Assembly: GCA_030847615.1 (NCBI GenBank)
Contig: JAUMIR010000004.1
Coordinates: 85,095,001-85,159,000 of the forward strand
Reading direction: 5' to 3'
Length of the DNA: 64,000 bases
Source of the DNA: Gambelia wislizenii
Taxonomy: Eukaryota > Chordata > Lepidosauria > Squamata > Crotaphytidae
Every line of letters starts with the position of its first letter. Position 1 is the stretch's first letter. Positions 12,205-22,742 of the stretch are shown here, piece by piece. Both the position numbers and the translations under genes were made by a program. The notes beneath the pieces were generated by a model that was not told the origin of the DNA, did not search any database, and worked only from the letters and a program-made list of their open reading frames with translations.

Positions 12205-12806
12205 GGGCTCATCTACACACAAAAAAATCTGCCAAGAATGCAGGCAGAATACCTTTAGTTTAGATGAACTCCTGCCAGGATTCACAATATTCAGAAAGAG
12301 AGGGGCTGAAAACTGCAAATAGATCGTGATAATAGCTTTCACTGTTTCTCGTGATCTTTTTTAAAAATTGCGTGAAAATGTGCATAACAGGTCATCTGTA
12401 CAACCAATTTGAAAAGGGGCACACAGCAGGGCTGAAACCTGATTGGTCAGACCTCAGAGGGGGCAGGCTTGCAAGGGAGGGCGTGCAATGCTGGAGCCGC
12501 CCTTGTTGTTGTTTTTGCCCCGGCATGATCGTTCAAGCAGCAGAGCAAAAGTAAGGTTTCTTCAAGTGGAAAATAGCTCTTCTGCATCTGTTTTTTTTTT
12601 AAGGGGGGGGGGTCAGGATGCAACTCATTCATGGCCACCAATTTTTTTTTTTTTTTTTTTTTTTTTTTGTGCTGCTCCGTGTGAACTGCAAAATCACTAA
12701 TTTTCCCTTCCAGCAAGCTTGCGAATGAGTCATGGGCACAAATGGACACTACAGCAATAGGGAGGTAAGGTGCTATTTTTCACAACGAATTATCCTATCT
12801 AGCCAC
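12205..12806 (+). mobile_element. DNA-transposon MITE, ~630-bp family, copy 2
   Basis: Starts GGGCTCATCTACAC and shares the body with 43813-44449 (AGAATACCTTTAGTTTAGATG, GATTGGTCAGACC, TTCAAGCAGCAGAGCAAAA, TTATCCTATCTAG). It contains a T run of 27 at 12642-12668. Confidence 0.75.
12642..12668. repeat. T27 homopolymer
   Basis: 27 consecutive T within a MITE, preceded by a short G run at 12603. Confidence 0.9.
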
Positions 12807-12828
12807 ATCCTTTCTCTTAAGTGTGCAC

Positions 12829-12872
12829 ACATGCATGCACACACATACATGCACATGCATCTGTACACACAC
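12829..12872. repeat. Degenerate CA-rich simple repeat
   Basis: ACACATGCATGCACACACAT followed by further CA/TG units. Confidence 0.8.
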
Positions 12873-14388
12873 ACTGCAGGGTGTGCACTCAGTGTTGGGA
12901 ATTATGCCCAAGGTTAAAGAGTTCAATTTTCCATCCATATGAAATAGGTAAATACAGATTCTCCAAACAGCAGGGCATTACTTCAGGTGAAGGGACAGAA
13001 TTTTACTGAAGGGCTAAATTAGCATCAATATGGCAAAGCAGATATGCATTTTACAAAACTTTTTTCAAGTGGTTTCAAAACTCTGCAGGCAAATATGGTG
13101 GGAGGATTAAGGGAAAGGAGGAGATTGTAGCTCGTTTTAGCTGAATCATGGGTGCCCAACTAATTATGAGTTTTAAATAATAGTTACCAGTTGCACAAAT
13201 ATATACATGCCTCTTTTACAGCAGCAACAGCATTGACTGAACTTGGGAGAGATGACAAAGATTACCAAACCCAAAAGCTGTGAAAATTATAAAAACTGGT
13301 TTGCTAATGATGAAAGCAATCAAAGGGAGAATATTGCACGTAATAGAATGAAGATGAAAGTGTTTCCATTCCTCTAAAAATGTATTGCCTGTACAAGCCC
13401 GAAAGAGAGGTGATGTAAGATTGTGTGAGGGTGTGCTGCAAGTGCTTTGTGACCAGAGCTCTCTTGTTTATTTCTTGCATGGCTTCAGGAAGCTTGGCCA
13501 CACATCTGCTTAGTTTCCTTTTATATTCAACCTCCTCCTTATCAGTGCTATGCTTTTCATAGATTGCCACATGTACATGACTTGCATGTACTGTTTTTCC
13601 AAGCATGGAGATACACTGAATACTGGGGAATGTTGTACCCCTTAGCTTGCTGCCTGGGATGTGGCTCTTAAAGGCACAGAACCTCTGCCAAACAGCAAAA
13701 GTAGATCTAGTGCACTGATGATTTGGGGAGATTCTGTTTCCTTCCATTTGGTTCACAGCTGCCTAATCTACTTTTGGGACAGGATTTGGAGAAGTGGGGG
13801 CTGAAATAAATGACCTTTCACTTTATTTTACTAACTTGGGAAATAAAAACCTAAGTACAGTATCTCCTTCCTTGTTGCTCAAGTTGGCAAGCATGTGACC
13901 TGTTTGCATAGTGGTGCAGCCTTCCATTTTAAGTTTACCAATGAGAAAAGGACATATGTGAAGCTCAACAAAAATTGAATCTGGAGTGTAAAAGAAAGAG
14001 GAAGACTCATATCAAATATTCTGCAGGGGGGTTTTTTCAGAAAAGGATCAAGTGCTTAGTGAATTAAGCTGATTCCACTCTCCTGTGCAAAGCATGTCCT
14101 TAGGAGTCTAGCTGTGATATGACAATTGCAGATGCACAGGAATCAAAAAGGAAACCCAAAGTAGCTAAGGGCAAAGATGCTGCAGATAGCAAAGCTTCAT
14201 ACCTTATTCATGGTGAACTGCTGAATAGCTTGTAACACTCAGTCTCTACAGATCTTGGGGGCATTTGACTGAAAATGCATGCCTCCTGCTTTATACTTCT
14301 GTAGTTAATGGCTTGTGTTTTGAAGCCATTTTTAGCAGTAGTGTACCAACAGATTTTGGCTGCAGTCCTCTGCATGCTTATCTGAGAA
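12873..14388. other. No gene recognised
   Basis: Apparently repeat-poor. A 147-codon minus-strand frame (13745-13304, ATG start) shows no domain or family signature and is treated as chance. Confidence 0.4.
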
Positions 14389-14409
14389 TCATAGAATCAT
14401 AGAATCATA
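14389..14409 (-). repeat. CR1-type tail repeat (ATCATAGA)n
   Basis: Three units of the 8-bp CR1 3' tail repeat directly abut the TIR of the MITE at 14410. This suggests that a CR1 tail was the insertion target, but no CR1 body is seen on the left. Confidence 0.5.
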
Positions 14410-14600
14410 GGAGATTTTCACACGGCAAAAATATCCCCCGGAGAAAGCGGGACAGAAATATTTCTGTCCCGGAAGCAGCGCCGCGGTTCGCACGCCCACT
14501 TCCTTCTCCCGATATGCCGTCGTCCTCACACTGGGTTTTTTCTTCCCTCTTCCGTAATATTTTACTAACGGGAGTTCGCCGTTGGAACAAGCTCTAAAAG
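14410..14600 (+). mobile_element. Family G MITE, left-end fragment
   Basis: The left terminus GGAGATTTTCACACGG is intact. A 24-bp perfect palindrome (14448-14471, GGGACAGAAATATTTCTGTC core) follows. The right end is not found, so the copy is truncated or internally rearranged. Confidence 0.65.
14448..14471. repeat. 24-bp perfect palindrome
   Basis: CGGGACAGAAAT is followed directly by its complement. It lies inside the left-end fragment of the MITE at 14410. Confidence 0.9.
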
Positions 14601-14726
14601 GAACATGGGAGCTTCAGATAGCCAACATTTTCTAGGGCCCCATGCTTGGGAAGCAAACAATAGGGGAAACACAAAAGGGGGGAAGCCACAGGCTCCTCCC
14701 CACACACTACCATACATCACTGCTTC

Positions 14727-14840
14727 TCTATAGGGCAGGCGTGATTAATCTTCGGCCTTGCAGCTATTTCAGGCTTCAAGTTCCAGAAGCCCTGACCAGC
14801 ATAGACAACCATAGTGAGGGACTGTGGGCATTATAATTCA
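14727..14840. repeat. Short self-complementary interspersed repeat
   Basis: TTCCAGAAGCCCTGACCAGCAT and GGACTGTGGGCATTATAATTC are a degraded version of a CAACTCCCAGAAT...GGGAGTTGTAGTCC unit. Further members, all by eye: 17235-17345, 18625-18710, 35960-36160, 43290-43390, 45480-45590, 48500-48620, 56700-56820. Confidence 0.5.
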
Positions 14841-15366
14841 AAAGATCTGGAGACTCAAGGGCTCCCCAGCAATGGGAGATACATACTGCTGCAATGTTTC
14901 CAATGCTGTTTGCCATGCATTCTTGAAAGGCACCCAAGGCCTGAGATTACGAAGGGATAAACACCACAGGAAGACTGGTGGGTGGGAAGATCCATGGAAG
15001 ATGGTCTTGAGGAATGGTCTCCCTGTCGGTGCTGTGGTGAGTTCTTCCTTTGCTTACCTGTGTGGTTGTCTTCTTTTCACAGTCCCAGCTACAGCAGTGA
15101 GATAGGGATGCCCTAAGGGCAGTTGTGCCTCAGTCCTGTAGCAGAGCACTTCAAGTCATAAATGTTAGTGATCTGTCTTGCCTGTTTTGTGGTGGGATTA
15201 GCTGCCTGTTCTTTGCATCAAGGGGTGCCTACTTTGACCAAGTCTTCCAGTCACCATTGTTTCTTCCTGCATTGGGGAAAGGAAATAACTAGGGTGGGGG
15301 GAGAATTCACCTTCCCTCATAAAAAAAATAATCCATTTTATATCTCCCAGGACTGGCAACAGAATG

Positions 15367-16332
15367 AAATGCCTCCCCCCACCCTCCCCAGGCCTTCACG
15401 GAGCCTTCCAAGGCTCCGTGAAGGCCTCCCCCATCCTCCCCCATCCTCCCCCATCCTCCCCCATCCTCCCCCATCCTCCCCCATCCTCCCCCATCCTCCC
15501 CCCTCCCTCCCCGGGGCCTTCACGGAGCCTTTCAAGGCTCCGTGAAGGCCTCCACAGCCTCCCCCCACCCTCCCCAGGCCTTCACGGAGCCTTCCAAGGC
15601 TCCGTGAAGGCCTCCCCCCATCCTCCCCCCTCCCTCCCCGGGGCCTCCCCCCACCCTCCCCCTCCCTCCCCGGGGCCTTCACAGAGCCTTCCAAGGCTCC
15701 GTGAAGGCCTCCGCAGCCTCCCCCCACCCTCCCCAGGCCTTCACGGAGCCTTCCAAGGCTCCGTGAAGGCCTCCCCCCATCCTCCCCCCTCCCTCCCCGG
15801 GGCCTCCCCCCACCCTCCCCAGGCCTTCACGGAGCCTTCCAAGGCTCCGTGAAGGCCTCCCCCCATCCTCCCCCCTCCCTCCCCGGGGCCTTCACGGAGC
15901 CTTTCAAGGCTCCGTGAAGGCCTCCACAGCCTCCCCCCATCCTCCCCAGGCCTTCACCTCCCCCCATCCTCCCCCCTCCCTCCCCGGGGCCTCCCCCCAC
16001 CCTCCCCCTCCCTCCCCAGGGCCTTCACAGAGCCTTCCAAGGCTCCGTGAAGGCCTCCGCAGCCTCCCCCCACCCTCCCCAGGCCTTCACGGAGCCTTCC
16101 AAGGCTCCGTGAAGGCCTCCCCCCATCCTCCCCCCATCCTCCCCCCTCCCTCCCTGGGGCCTTCACGGAGCCTTTCAAGGCTCCGTGAAGGCCTCCGCAG
16201 CCTCTCCCCACCCGCCCCAGGCCTTCACGGGGCCTCTGGAGGGTCTCCAAAGGCCCCGTGAACGCCTCCCCGGCCGTCCCTGCTCCTTCCCAGGGCTTTC
16301 AAGGGGCCTCCGGAGGCCCCTTTTCGCAGTTT
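15367..16332. repeat. C-rich minisatellite with 36-bp palindromic units
   Basis: Ten copies of a 36-bp palindrome with 17-base arms (GGCCTTCACGGAGCCTT) and a 2-base centre begin at 15391, 15515, 15577, 15674, 15736, 15822, 15887, 16020, 16082 and 16158. A degenerate copy lies at about 16219-16265. Between them are CCCCATCC/CCCTCCC tracts, including eight 10-bp CCATCCTCCC units at 15431-15510. One strand is almost purely pyrimidine in the spacers. The open frames across it in several phases are low-complexity artefacts. Confidence 0.95.
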
Positions 16333-16356
16333 TGGGGGGGCACGGGGGGCCCTCCC

Positions 16357-16413
16357 AAAACCGCGAATAATTAAAACCGCGAATGCTGAGTTCGCGAATG
16401 TGGAGGGACAACT
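16357..16413. mobile_element. pogo/Tigger-like terminus at the edge of the minisatellite
   Basis: AACCGCGAATGCTGAGTTCG and GAATGTGGAGGGACAACTA, ending at a TA run, match the terminal GTGAATGTGAAGGGACAACTG of 29682-29911. The opposite terminus is not found left of the array. Confidence 0.55.
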
Positions 16414-16536
16414 ATATATATATATATGAATGTCAGTGCATGAAGGGTGGCAAAGACTTGCAACTTGATGCACAACATGGACAGGATATGAATATAGCCC
16501 TGCACTACATTCCTAGGATGCGATCCAACACACTTA

Positions 16537-17157
16537 GGAGATTTTCACACGGGCTATATATCCCGTGATAGGAACAGAACCAGGTCGGGAAAGGTTTTCC
16601 CTTTCGGACAACGTTGACCCCATTCTGTCCTGCATCCATCCTGTTCCCGTGACTGTTCCAGAACAATGTAATCATGATTTTTCATCGTGAATAGCCCTCC
16701 CATTCTGTCACTATCACACAATCATGGGTGTGCTAACAGGAGCCCCGTTCCTGTTCCGAAATGACAGCTGTGAAGGGGAGGTCTGTTCCAAGCACTTCCT
16801 GGTATGATCTGGACATCCAGTAAGTGGCACCCTTTATTTTACCCTCCCTGTTTTGATTGTGTGATTTAAAGTGTGTTTTTGTGCTTGGTGAACTGATTTT
16901 ATGTTTGGGGGAATTTTATTTTTTAAATTTACCACCCGGCCGTTATCACGCGATAACGTGATAACATTTCAGACAGCCAGTCATAAAAGCAGCCTTACAA
17001 CAGCTGCATTTATGGCTGGCCAGAGAGGGGAAGGGGAGCCCATTCTTGCTGCAGAATTAAGGTAAGTGTGTGAAAGATTTGCATTATTCTGTGGCAGGAA
17101 TGGGAGAGGAGGTGGCGGGGCAGTAATGGGGCATTTTGGCCCCGTGTGAAAATCTCC
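16537..17157 (+). mobile_element. Family G MITE, intact termini
   Basis: Perfect 17-bp inverted termini (GGAGATTTTCACACGGG and its complement), flanked by TTA on both sides (16534-16536, 17158-17160). The interior has the GACATCCAGTAAGTGGCACC landmark and a TTATCACGCGATAA hairpin. This copy defines the family best. The 3-bp duplication suggests a PIF/Harbinger-like group, which is inference. Confidence 0.9.
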
Positions 17158-17399
17158 TTACTTGGAACTCCAGAAATATGTCCCACTGACCTCAACAGAA
17201 CTTCCTTTCAAGTAAATATGTACTAGATCACCTTCCATGTCCTCCCAGATATTGCTGGACTGGCATTCCAATCAGCCCCAGCCAGTACTGCCAGTGGTGA
17301 AGAATGCTGGAAGATAGCATCCGGATAGAGAGTTGCCCACCCTGATTTAGAGTTTACCATTAAGTCAAGTGGTTTATTTAAATACCCACACCTCAACTG

Positions 17400-18118
17400 C
17401 CCACACATACATTTGGAGGTAGTGATAGGGAAACACAACCTCCAAATGATCTGCAGACCAACCAAGAAAATCCAAGAAATGCTGCGCTCAGTGAAGGACA
17501 AAAGAGACCCTCTCACAGCCGCAGGAGTTTACCGCATACCATGCAGCTACAGACAAGTCTACATAGGGACCACAAAATGCAGTGTGCAAACACAAATCAA
17601 GGAACATAAGAGACACTGCAGACTGGGCCAGCCAGAAAAATCAGCAGTAGCATAATATGTTATAAACCAACCTGGCCACAAAATGCTATTTGAAAACACC
17701 AAAATTCGGGACCAGGCTAACAACTATCAGGTCAGAATGCACAGAGAAGCTATTGAAATCCACAAACACCTGGACAATTTCAACAGGAAAGAGGAAACCC
17801 TAAAAGTAAACAAAGTTTGGCTACCAGTCCTGAAAAACACCAAAATCAAAACTCAACACATGCAAATGAACTTCACCCAGGGACAGGGGACTTCCCAGCA
17901 GACAATGGACAAGGAGCTAAATAGACACTAATCCTCCTCGCATATCCTCCCACCCTAAGAACTAAACATCCAAAAACTGAATATACAAATTTATATGCTA
18001 ATCCTCTTCAACAGAGACTCACAATATATAAACCCTACATACCCACATGCCACCATTCTCTGAAGATGCCAGCCACAGATGCAGGTGAAACATCAGGAAT
18101 AAACTCTTCTAGAACATG
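17400..18118 (+). mobile_element. Penelope-like retroelement remnant with GIY-YIG endonuclease
   Basis: One frame from 17413 to 17931, broken by a single TAA at 17653-17655, encodes a Penelope-type GIY-YIG endonuclease: GVYRIPCSY, VYIGTTK and IKEHKRHCRLGQPEKSA. Downstream are the family's typical HREAIEIHKH and NRKEE motifs and KVNKVWLPVL. The non-coding 3' part (about 18050-18118) carries the GATGCCAGCCACAGATGC and GAACATGGCC motifs typical of these elements' terminal repeats. The RT portion is absent (5' truncation). Adjacent non-LTR elements lack this nuclease, so the class is clear. Confidence 0.9.
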
Positions 18119-18489
18119 GCCTCACAAAAAAAAACCACAAAAAAACTATAATTCTAAGTACCTTCAGGTGTGTAGATACTGGAAGGAGGAATGAAGGTAT
18201 TGCCACCACCACCCCCAATAAGAATTCCCTCCAATGAAATTTTCCTTCAGCCCCCAAATATCTAGCATTGCGGTAACTGAAAACTTCAGTTGAACATTTA
18301 GACATAGGCTTTAGGCAGCTAAAGAAATGAGACAAGAAAAGTTATTAAGGGAATGTAAACACAAAAACTACAAGATTTCTAGCTGTGAACAATTTTCAGT
18401 GCCTTGCTCTCTGAAATGCTACAAATTGTAGGACTGAAGGAAATTTTTTTGGGGGGGGGCAATGCTTCATTATTAGCTACACCTCTGAG

Positions 18490-18590
18490 TACATCACAAA
18501 ACTACACATTCCAGGATTCCATAGGATGGAGCCAGGGCAATTAAAATGGTATCACACTCCTATATGTGTGCAATGTAGATATAGCCCTAG
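18490..18590. mobile_element. hAT-like palindromic MITE, single-arm fragment
   Basis: AAAACTACACATTCCAGGATTCC, ATAGGATGGAGCC and AATTAAAATGGTATCACAC match the right arm of the 53481 family. The left arm is absent. Confidence 0.55.
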
Positions 18591-18729
18591 ATTCTTTAGG
18601 AACAAATGGGGAACAAATGCCCCCCACCAATATTGTTGGAGTGTAGCTCCCACCATCCCTTACCACTGGCTATGTTGGCTAAGACTGATAGGAACTACAG
18701 TCCTACAACATATGCAGAGGCACACATTC

Positions 18730-20136
18730 CACAGCCCAGTTCTCTACCCTTCATTGTCCTGAAGGCTAAACTGGTATAAAACAGTGATGAATTTGTAATG
18801 AAGATACACCCTTGGCCTTTTGCCACTCTGTAGGTGGTGGGTATAAGCCAAGATTCAAGACAGCTCTGGACAATAGGCAACTGAATTGCCCTCTCATGCC
18901 CCCTCTATGACCAGTCAAAGCCTAAAGCAAGACTTTACATAATCAGAGGTCAGAGCTCACACAGCAGTGTGGAAGAGGTGATCTCTAGAAGGCATGCAAG
19001 GGCATTGCCTGTTGGTAACCATTTGTATCCATCAGTCTCAGATTTCTACCACTGTAACTGTCAGGGTGGCTCCCTGAAAATAGATGTTTGTCTGACTCCC
19101 AAGGAAAGGGAGACCTGTATGAACCAAAGCCTACCTACCAATGTTAATAAGCCTGGAAAATTAGCACAAAGCAGGGCCTGCACTTGGTACAATCTTTGTC
19201 GGTTGTCTGAGAGAGCCTCTTTTGACTGGGGTGGGGGTGGTTGTCTCCTGGGCATTGAGAGTTGACAGCAAGGAAGGAAGAGCTCAGAGAAGGAAATGCC
19301 CAGAAAGTAGGTCACCTACCACAAGCATAACCAGCCAGCCTGTGCTCTGTAGGGGATCAGCTGTTCTCTGCAATCATGCTCATTGGCCACGAGCAACTAC
19401 TGTGCATCTTAGGGCCGAAAGGCCTTTTGTGTAAGCTGAGGGAGTCCTTTGTGTTTGCCTGCCAGAATAATTAGCCTGCAAATATTGCTGCCTATTTTAA
19501 ATTATGTAAATGTGCCAAACTGCCTTAGTAGCAGTAAGACATGGATTACTGACTGCCTTTCCATGGATCTGAATCCTGCTTTTGCTTGTGCTAATAGCTC
19601 GGCTGTTGACAACAATTACCTACAGAATTGTTGTCGTACATTTCTTCCTGAGATTGCGGCTTGGCAGCTTTATGGCATCCTTGCACAAATCTACTGTTTT
19701 GCATTTCTGATCCATAGCCCAAACAGATACTGGAGTCAGAGGGAATGAGGGGGGAGCATCTTTGTAAACACTCAGAAGGGCTTAATGGCATAGTTATGGG
19801 AAGTCAGCAATCAAAATGATTTTTACATACACTCTCAATCAAGGATCATTCCTGATTTACAACCCAGATAAGCTATACATGCATTATTGCCTGAATTATC
19901 TCCTTATTGATTTCATAGCACCCTCCAACCTTTTTGGGAAAGTGTTATGGAAAACAACATGTAGTATTAAGGCATCTTACTTTGTCCTATGGTGCAATAT
20001 GCAACCATCTCTGTGTCTTACCTAGCCTTGATACTGCTGTGAGATTGTCATAGAAGCTGAGGCCCACAAGAACAAAGGATTTCTCCAGGACCACAAAGAA
20101 AACTCCTGACACTGCCCGAGATGGAAACATAAGGTA
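18730..20136. other. Repeat-poor DNA
   Basis: No genes or clear repeats. The block 19440-19735 is balanced in composition and looks single-copy, a candidate conserved non-coding block. Confidence 0.35.
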
Positions 20137-20352
20137 TTAACTCTCTAAATGTGCATTTGTATGGAAAAGATGTTCCATACAACTTTCCCTGCAAGGGTCA
20201 TCATAAGGTCCATTAATGCAATATACAGGCGAATAGTCTTGATGCTGACAAGAATAAGCTATATGTGTTAGCAAATTAATTAACAACAGAAGAAAGAGTA
20301 TTCCCAGTGCTGCCATTAGCCATGTCTGGACCTTGCAGATTTTCTCTCTCAT
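20137..20352 (-). CDS. Possible 71-residue membrane or secreted microprotein (unproven)
   Basis: No family is recognised. The minus-strand frame begins at an ATG with A at -3, has an in-frame stop (TAA) a few codons upstream, and ends in TAA. Residues 2-9 are basic (MREKICKVQ). Residues 10-32 form one strong hydrophobic segment rich in Leu/Ile/Ala. The 37 residues after it contain four cysteines (35, 45, 54, 58). This could be a single-pass protein with an outside C-terminus, or a signal peptide cleaved just before Cys35. The surrounding few hundred bases show no repeat I recognise. A chance frame of this length is common in 64 kb, so only its ordered layout argues for it. No promoter, splice site or poly(A) signal was firmly identified. 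Confidence 0.25.
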   Translation of the reverse strand: MREKICKVQTWLMAALGILFLLLLINLLTHIAYSCQHQDYSPVYCINGPYDDPCRESCMEHLFHTNAHLES

Positions 20353-20367
20353 TCTTGCTCTCTCCAA

Positions 20368-21464
20368 CTCTCTTTATTTCTGAAACCTTAAGTAAACTAT
20401 CTTCATAAGCAAAATGAGGCTAGCACAGCCTTTTGAGAAGCTGGGTGTATAATACAGCTTCCTCTCAAAACAAACAAGTGTGGCCATTAATATATCAGAG
20501 CCTTTGCCATGACCTGTCATCTAAAAGCCATTACCTAATGGATATATTGACTGTTGACCAGGTTCCATCCTATTAAACTAACTGGTCCTGACAAACGCTA
20601 GAAGCGTGAATCTTCCCAAGACTTCATAATCACTTTGCTGTGGCATTGCCCTAAGGTTCCTCCATCTTTGGCAGGGTGTTTCTGACAGAATCGGTCCAGG
20701 AATAAAAATCAAAGCTAGTGACCATGTTTTCCTGCCGGCTAATGTTCGTTGAATTCCTTTCTGTGCCTGTAGCTAATTGCATGCACATTCTCATAGCCCA
20801 TTGCCTAGCAGAGACACCATTTAAGGATGGCCTAGGAGGGTACCCCTCTATTTCAGTTTATTCCTCAGGAGCTATTCTCAGTTTGGTTCTCACATAGAGA
20901 TGCTGCCAAACCTAGCATTTCTTGGCTCACAAATAAAAGTCTTGAGGGCTCATAATACTTTGCTCAAATATGATGCGAGCATTATAAAACCAAATTCAAC
21001 CCTTTCCCAGATGTCAGAAGCCCTTGGGAAAGCTACGTTTCCCAGATCTACTTGTGTTTATAGAGCATATTAGCTGCCAAGGGAGAAATTAGAGGAAGAG
21101 ACTTCCTTACCAATTGTTGCTGCTGGAGCAGGATTAGTCTCTGACTATATGGTTTTATATACCAAAACCTCTTTGTTATTCAGCATTATACACATATTAT
21201 TAAGGAAACAAGGGTGAGAATGAAGGGTGGGGTTGGACAAGAGTAGGGAGGAGGGGAATGGCTTGGAGTGAGGGACAGGGTTGGCAGGAACTAGACCCTG
21301 TCACATCCCTCATCAGGGTCACAATGGAAGCAGAATAGAATGGAAGTGGCTTGGTTAAATTGTGTCATTTCCTAGTTAAGGGGAAATTAGTTTAAGCTGA
21401 GCCCAAGCCTGATGAAACTGAGGGTGACACATGTTGTTATATTGTTAAATTAACTTATAGTTCA
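20368..21464. other. Repeat-poor DNA
   Basis: No recognisable gene or repeat upstream (minus-strand sense) of the candidate microprotein. Confidence 0.35.
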
Positions 21465-21548
21465 ATGTGAAGTTGAAGGCTTTCACAGCCGGCATCCATA
21501 GGCTTTCTTCTAGAACATGGCCTCACAGCCCGGAAAAAAAATGCAGAA
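21465..21548 (+). mobile_element. Penelope terminal-repeat fragment
   Basis: A short match to the terminal region of Penelope elements (AAGGCTTTCACAGCCGGCAT, then TCTAGAACATGGCC), sharing the GAACATGGCCTCACA string with the 3' end of the element at 18.1 kb. Confidence 0.7.
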
Positions 21549-21561
21549 AACCTATAACTTA

Positions 21562-21903
21562 TAGTTAATACTGTGTACAGTTCTGGTTACCCTATTTCAG
21601 AAAGGATATTGACAAGCTGGAATGTGTCTAGAGGAGGGCAATCAAGATGGTAAAAGGCCTGGAAACTATGCCCTATAAGGAACAGCTTAGAGAGCTGGGT
21701 ATGCTTAGCGTAGAGAAGAGATGACTGATTGGTGAAACGACAGTCATCTTTAAATATCTGTGGGGATGTCATATAGAAGATGGAATGAGCTTGTTTTGTG
21801 GTGCTCCAGAGACAAGAACCAAAAACAATGGACTGAAAATTTCAAGAAAATAAATTCCACCTAACCATTAGGAAGAGCTTCTTAGAAGTAAGAGCTGAGA
21901 ATT
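21562..21903 (+). mobile_element. CR1 LINE fragment, degraded
   Basis: It is similar to the RT C-terminal part of the 27-kb CR1 (DIDKLE, MVKGLETMPYKEQL-like and LGML motifs), with stops and frameshifts. It is truncated at both ends. Confidence 0.8.
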
Positions 21904-22742
21904 AACCCAGGTCCATCAATGAAAATGTAGCCAAACCACTTGTCACAGTTGCATACAGTTTTATATTCTTTCCACAGCTTCCTGAGTCTGTTCTTTTCCC
22001 TGTGTCACTTCTTTGTTGTACCATCTGGTTTGCAGCTGGGTTTTGAGATATCAGAATTGGGTAATATTCCAGTACCCTGAAGCAAGTGACATATGTAACA
22101 CATTAACACTCTGGTGTGTATGAAGGCCTTGTTCTGATCTCTGTCCATGGAAAGATGGGGAGGGGTATGTATCTATATACATATACAGGAGGAGTAAATG
22201 TTTGGATGCAAGCAGTAGTGATAACTGCTGCTACAGCTCTTGTGACATACACATAGTGAACGCATGTGAAAGCCAAGGTGAGCTACAGGACAGAGTACAG
22301 ACCTGGCTTGTTGTCAAAGCTCACATTGATGAGAGACTCTATTACTGTGATGATACAATACAAACCTAGGGAGCATGCCCTATCCAATGCATCATATAGG
22401 ACTCTCTTAGTGGGTTACCTCTCATGGTCATTGTGAAGGATATCAAGATAAGAATTGCAAGGCACTCTGGACATTGATTGAACATAACTCTTTACTAAGA
22501 AGTACATTCCATTGGATAATAATGGTACTTGCATGACCGGGACTTATATATAAAAATATACTAGTAAAAGTAATGATAGATTAATAGACATGGCCCTTCT
22601 GCATTGATAGATATTATAAAAATGGTTAGCATACTTTCCCATGAGCTACTGTAGACCCAAGAAATGTGGTGCATCTCCAATCTAAGAGACACGTCAATTG
22701 CCAGGAAAATCTGAAAAATAAATATTTGTATACTTCTTCCTG

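Noticed and set aside
13304..13756. 150-codon minus-strand open frame in repeat-poor DNA
   Set aside because: The first codon is GTG (an ATG lies three codons in). No domain, signal or biased composition is visible and there is no convincing splice or poly(A) context. A frame this long is plausible by chance in 64 kb.
15162..15852. Long proline/serine/histidine-rich open frames on both strands
   Set aside because: They are translations of the C-rich palindromic minisatellite and are open in several phases because the repeat lacks stops.
15391..16193. CRISPR array
   Set aside because: The regularly placed palindromes look superficially similar, but spacing is irregular, the spacers are repeats themselves and the genome is vertebrate.
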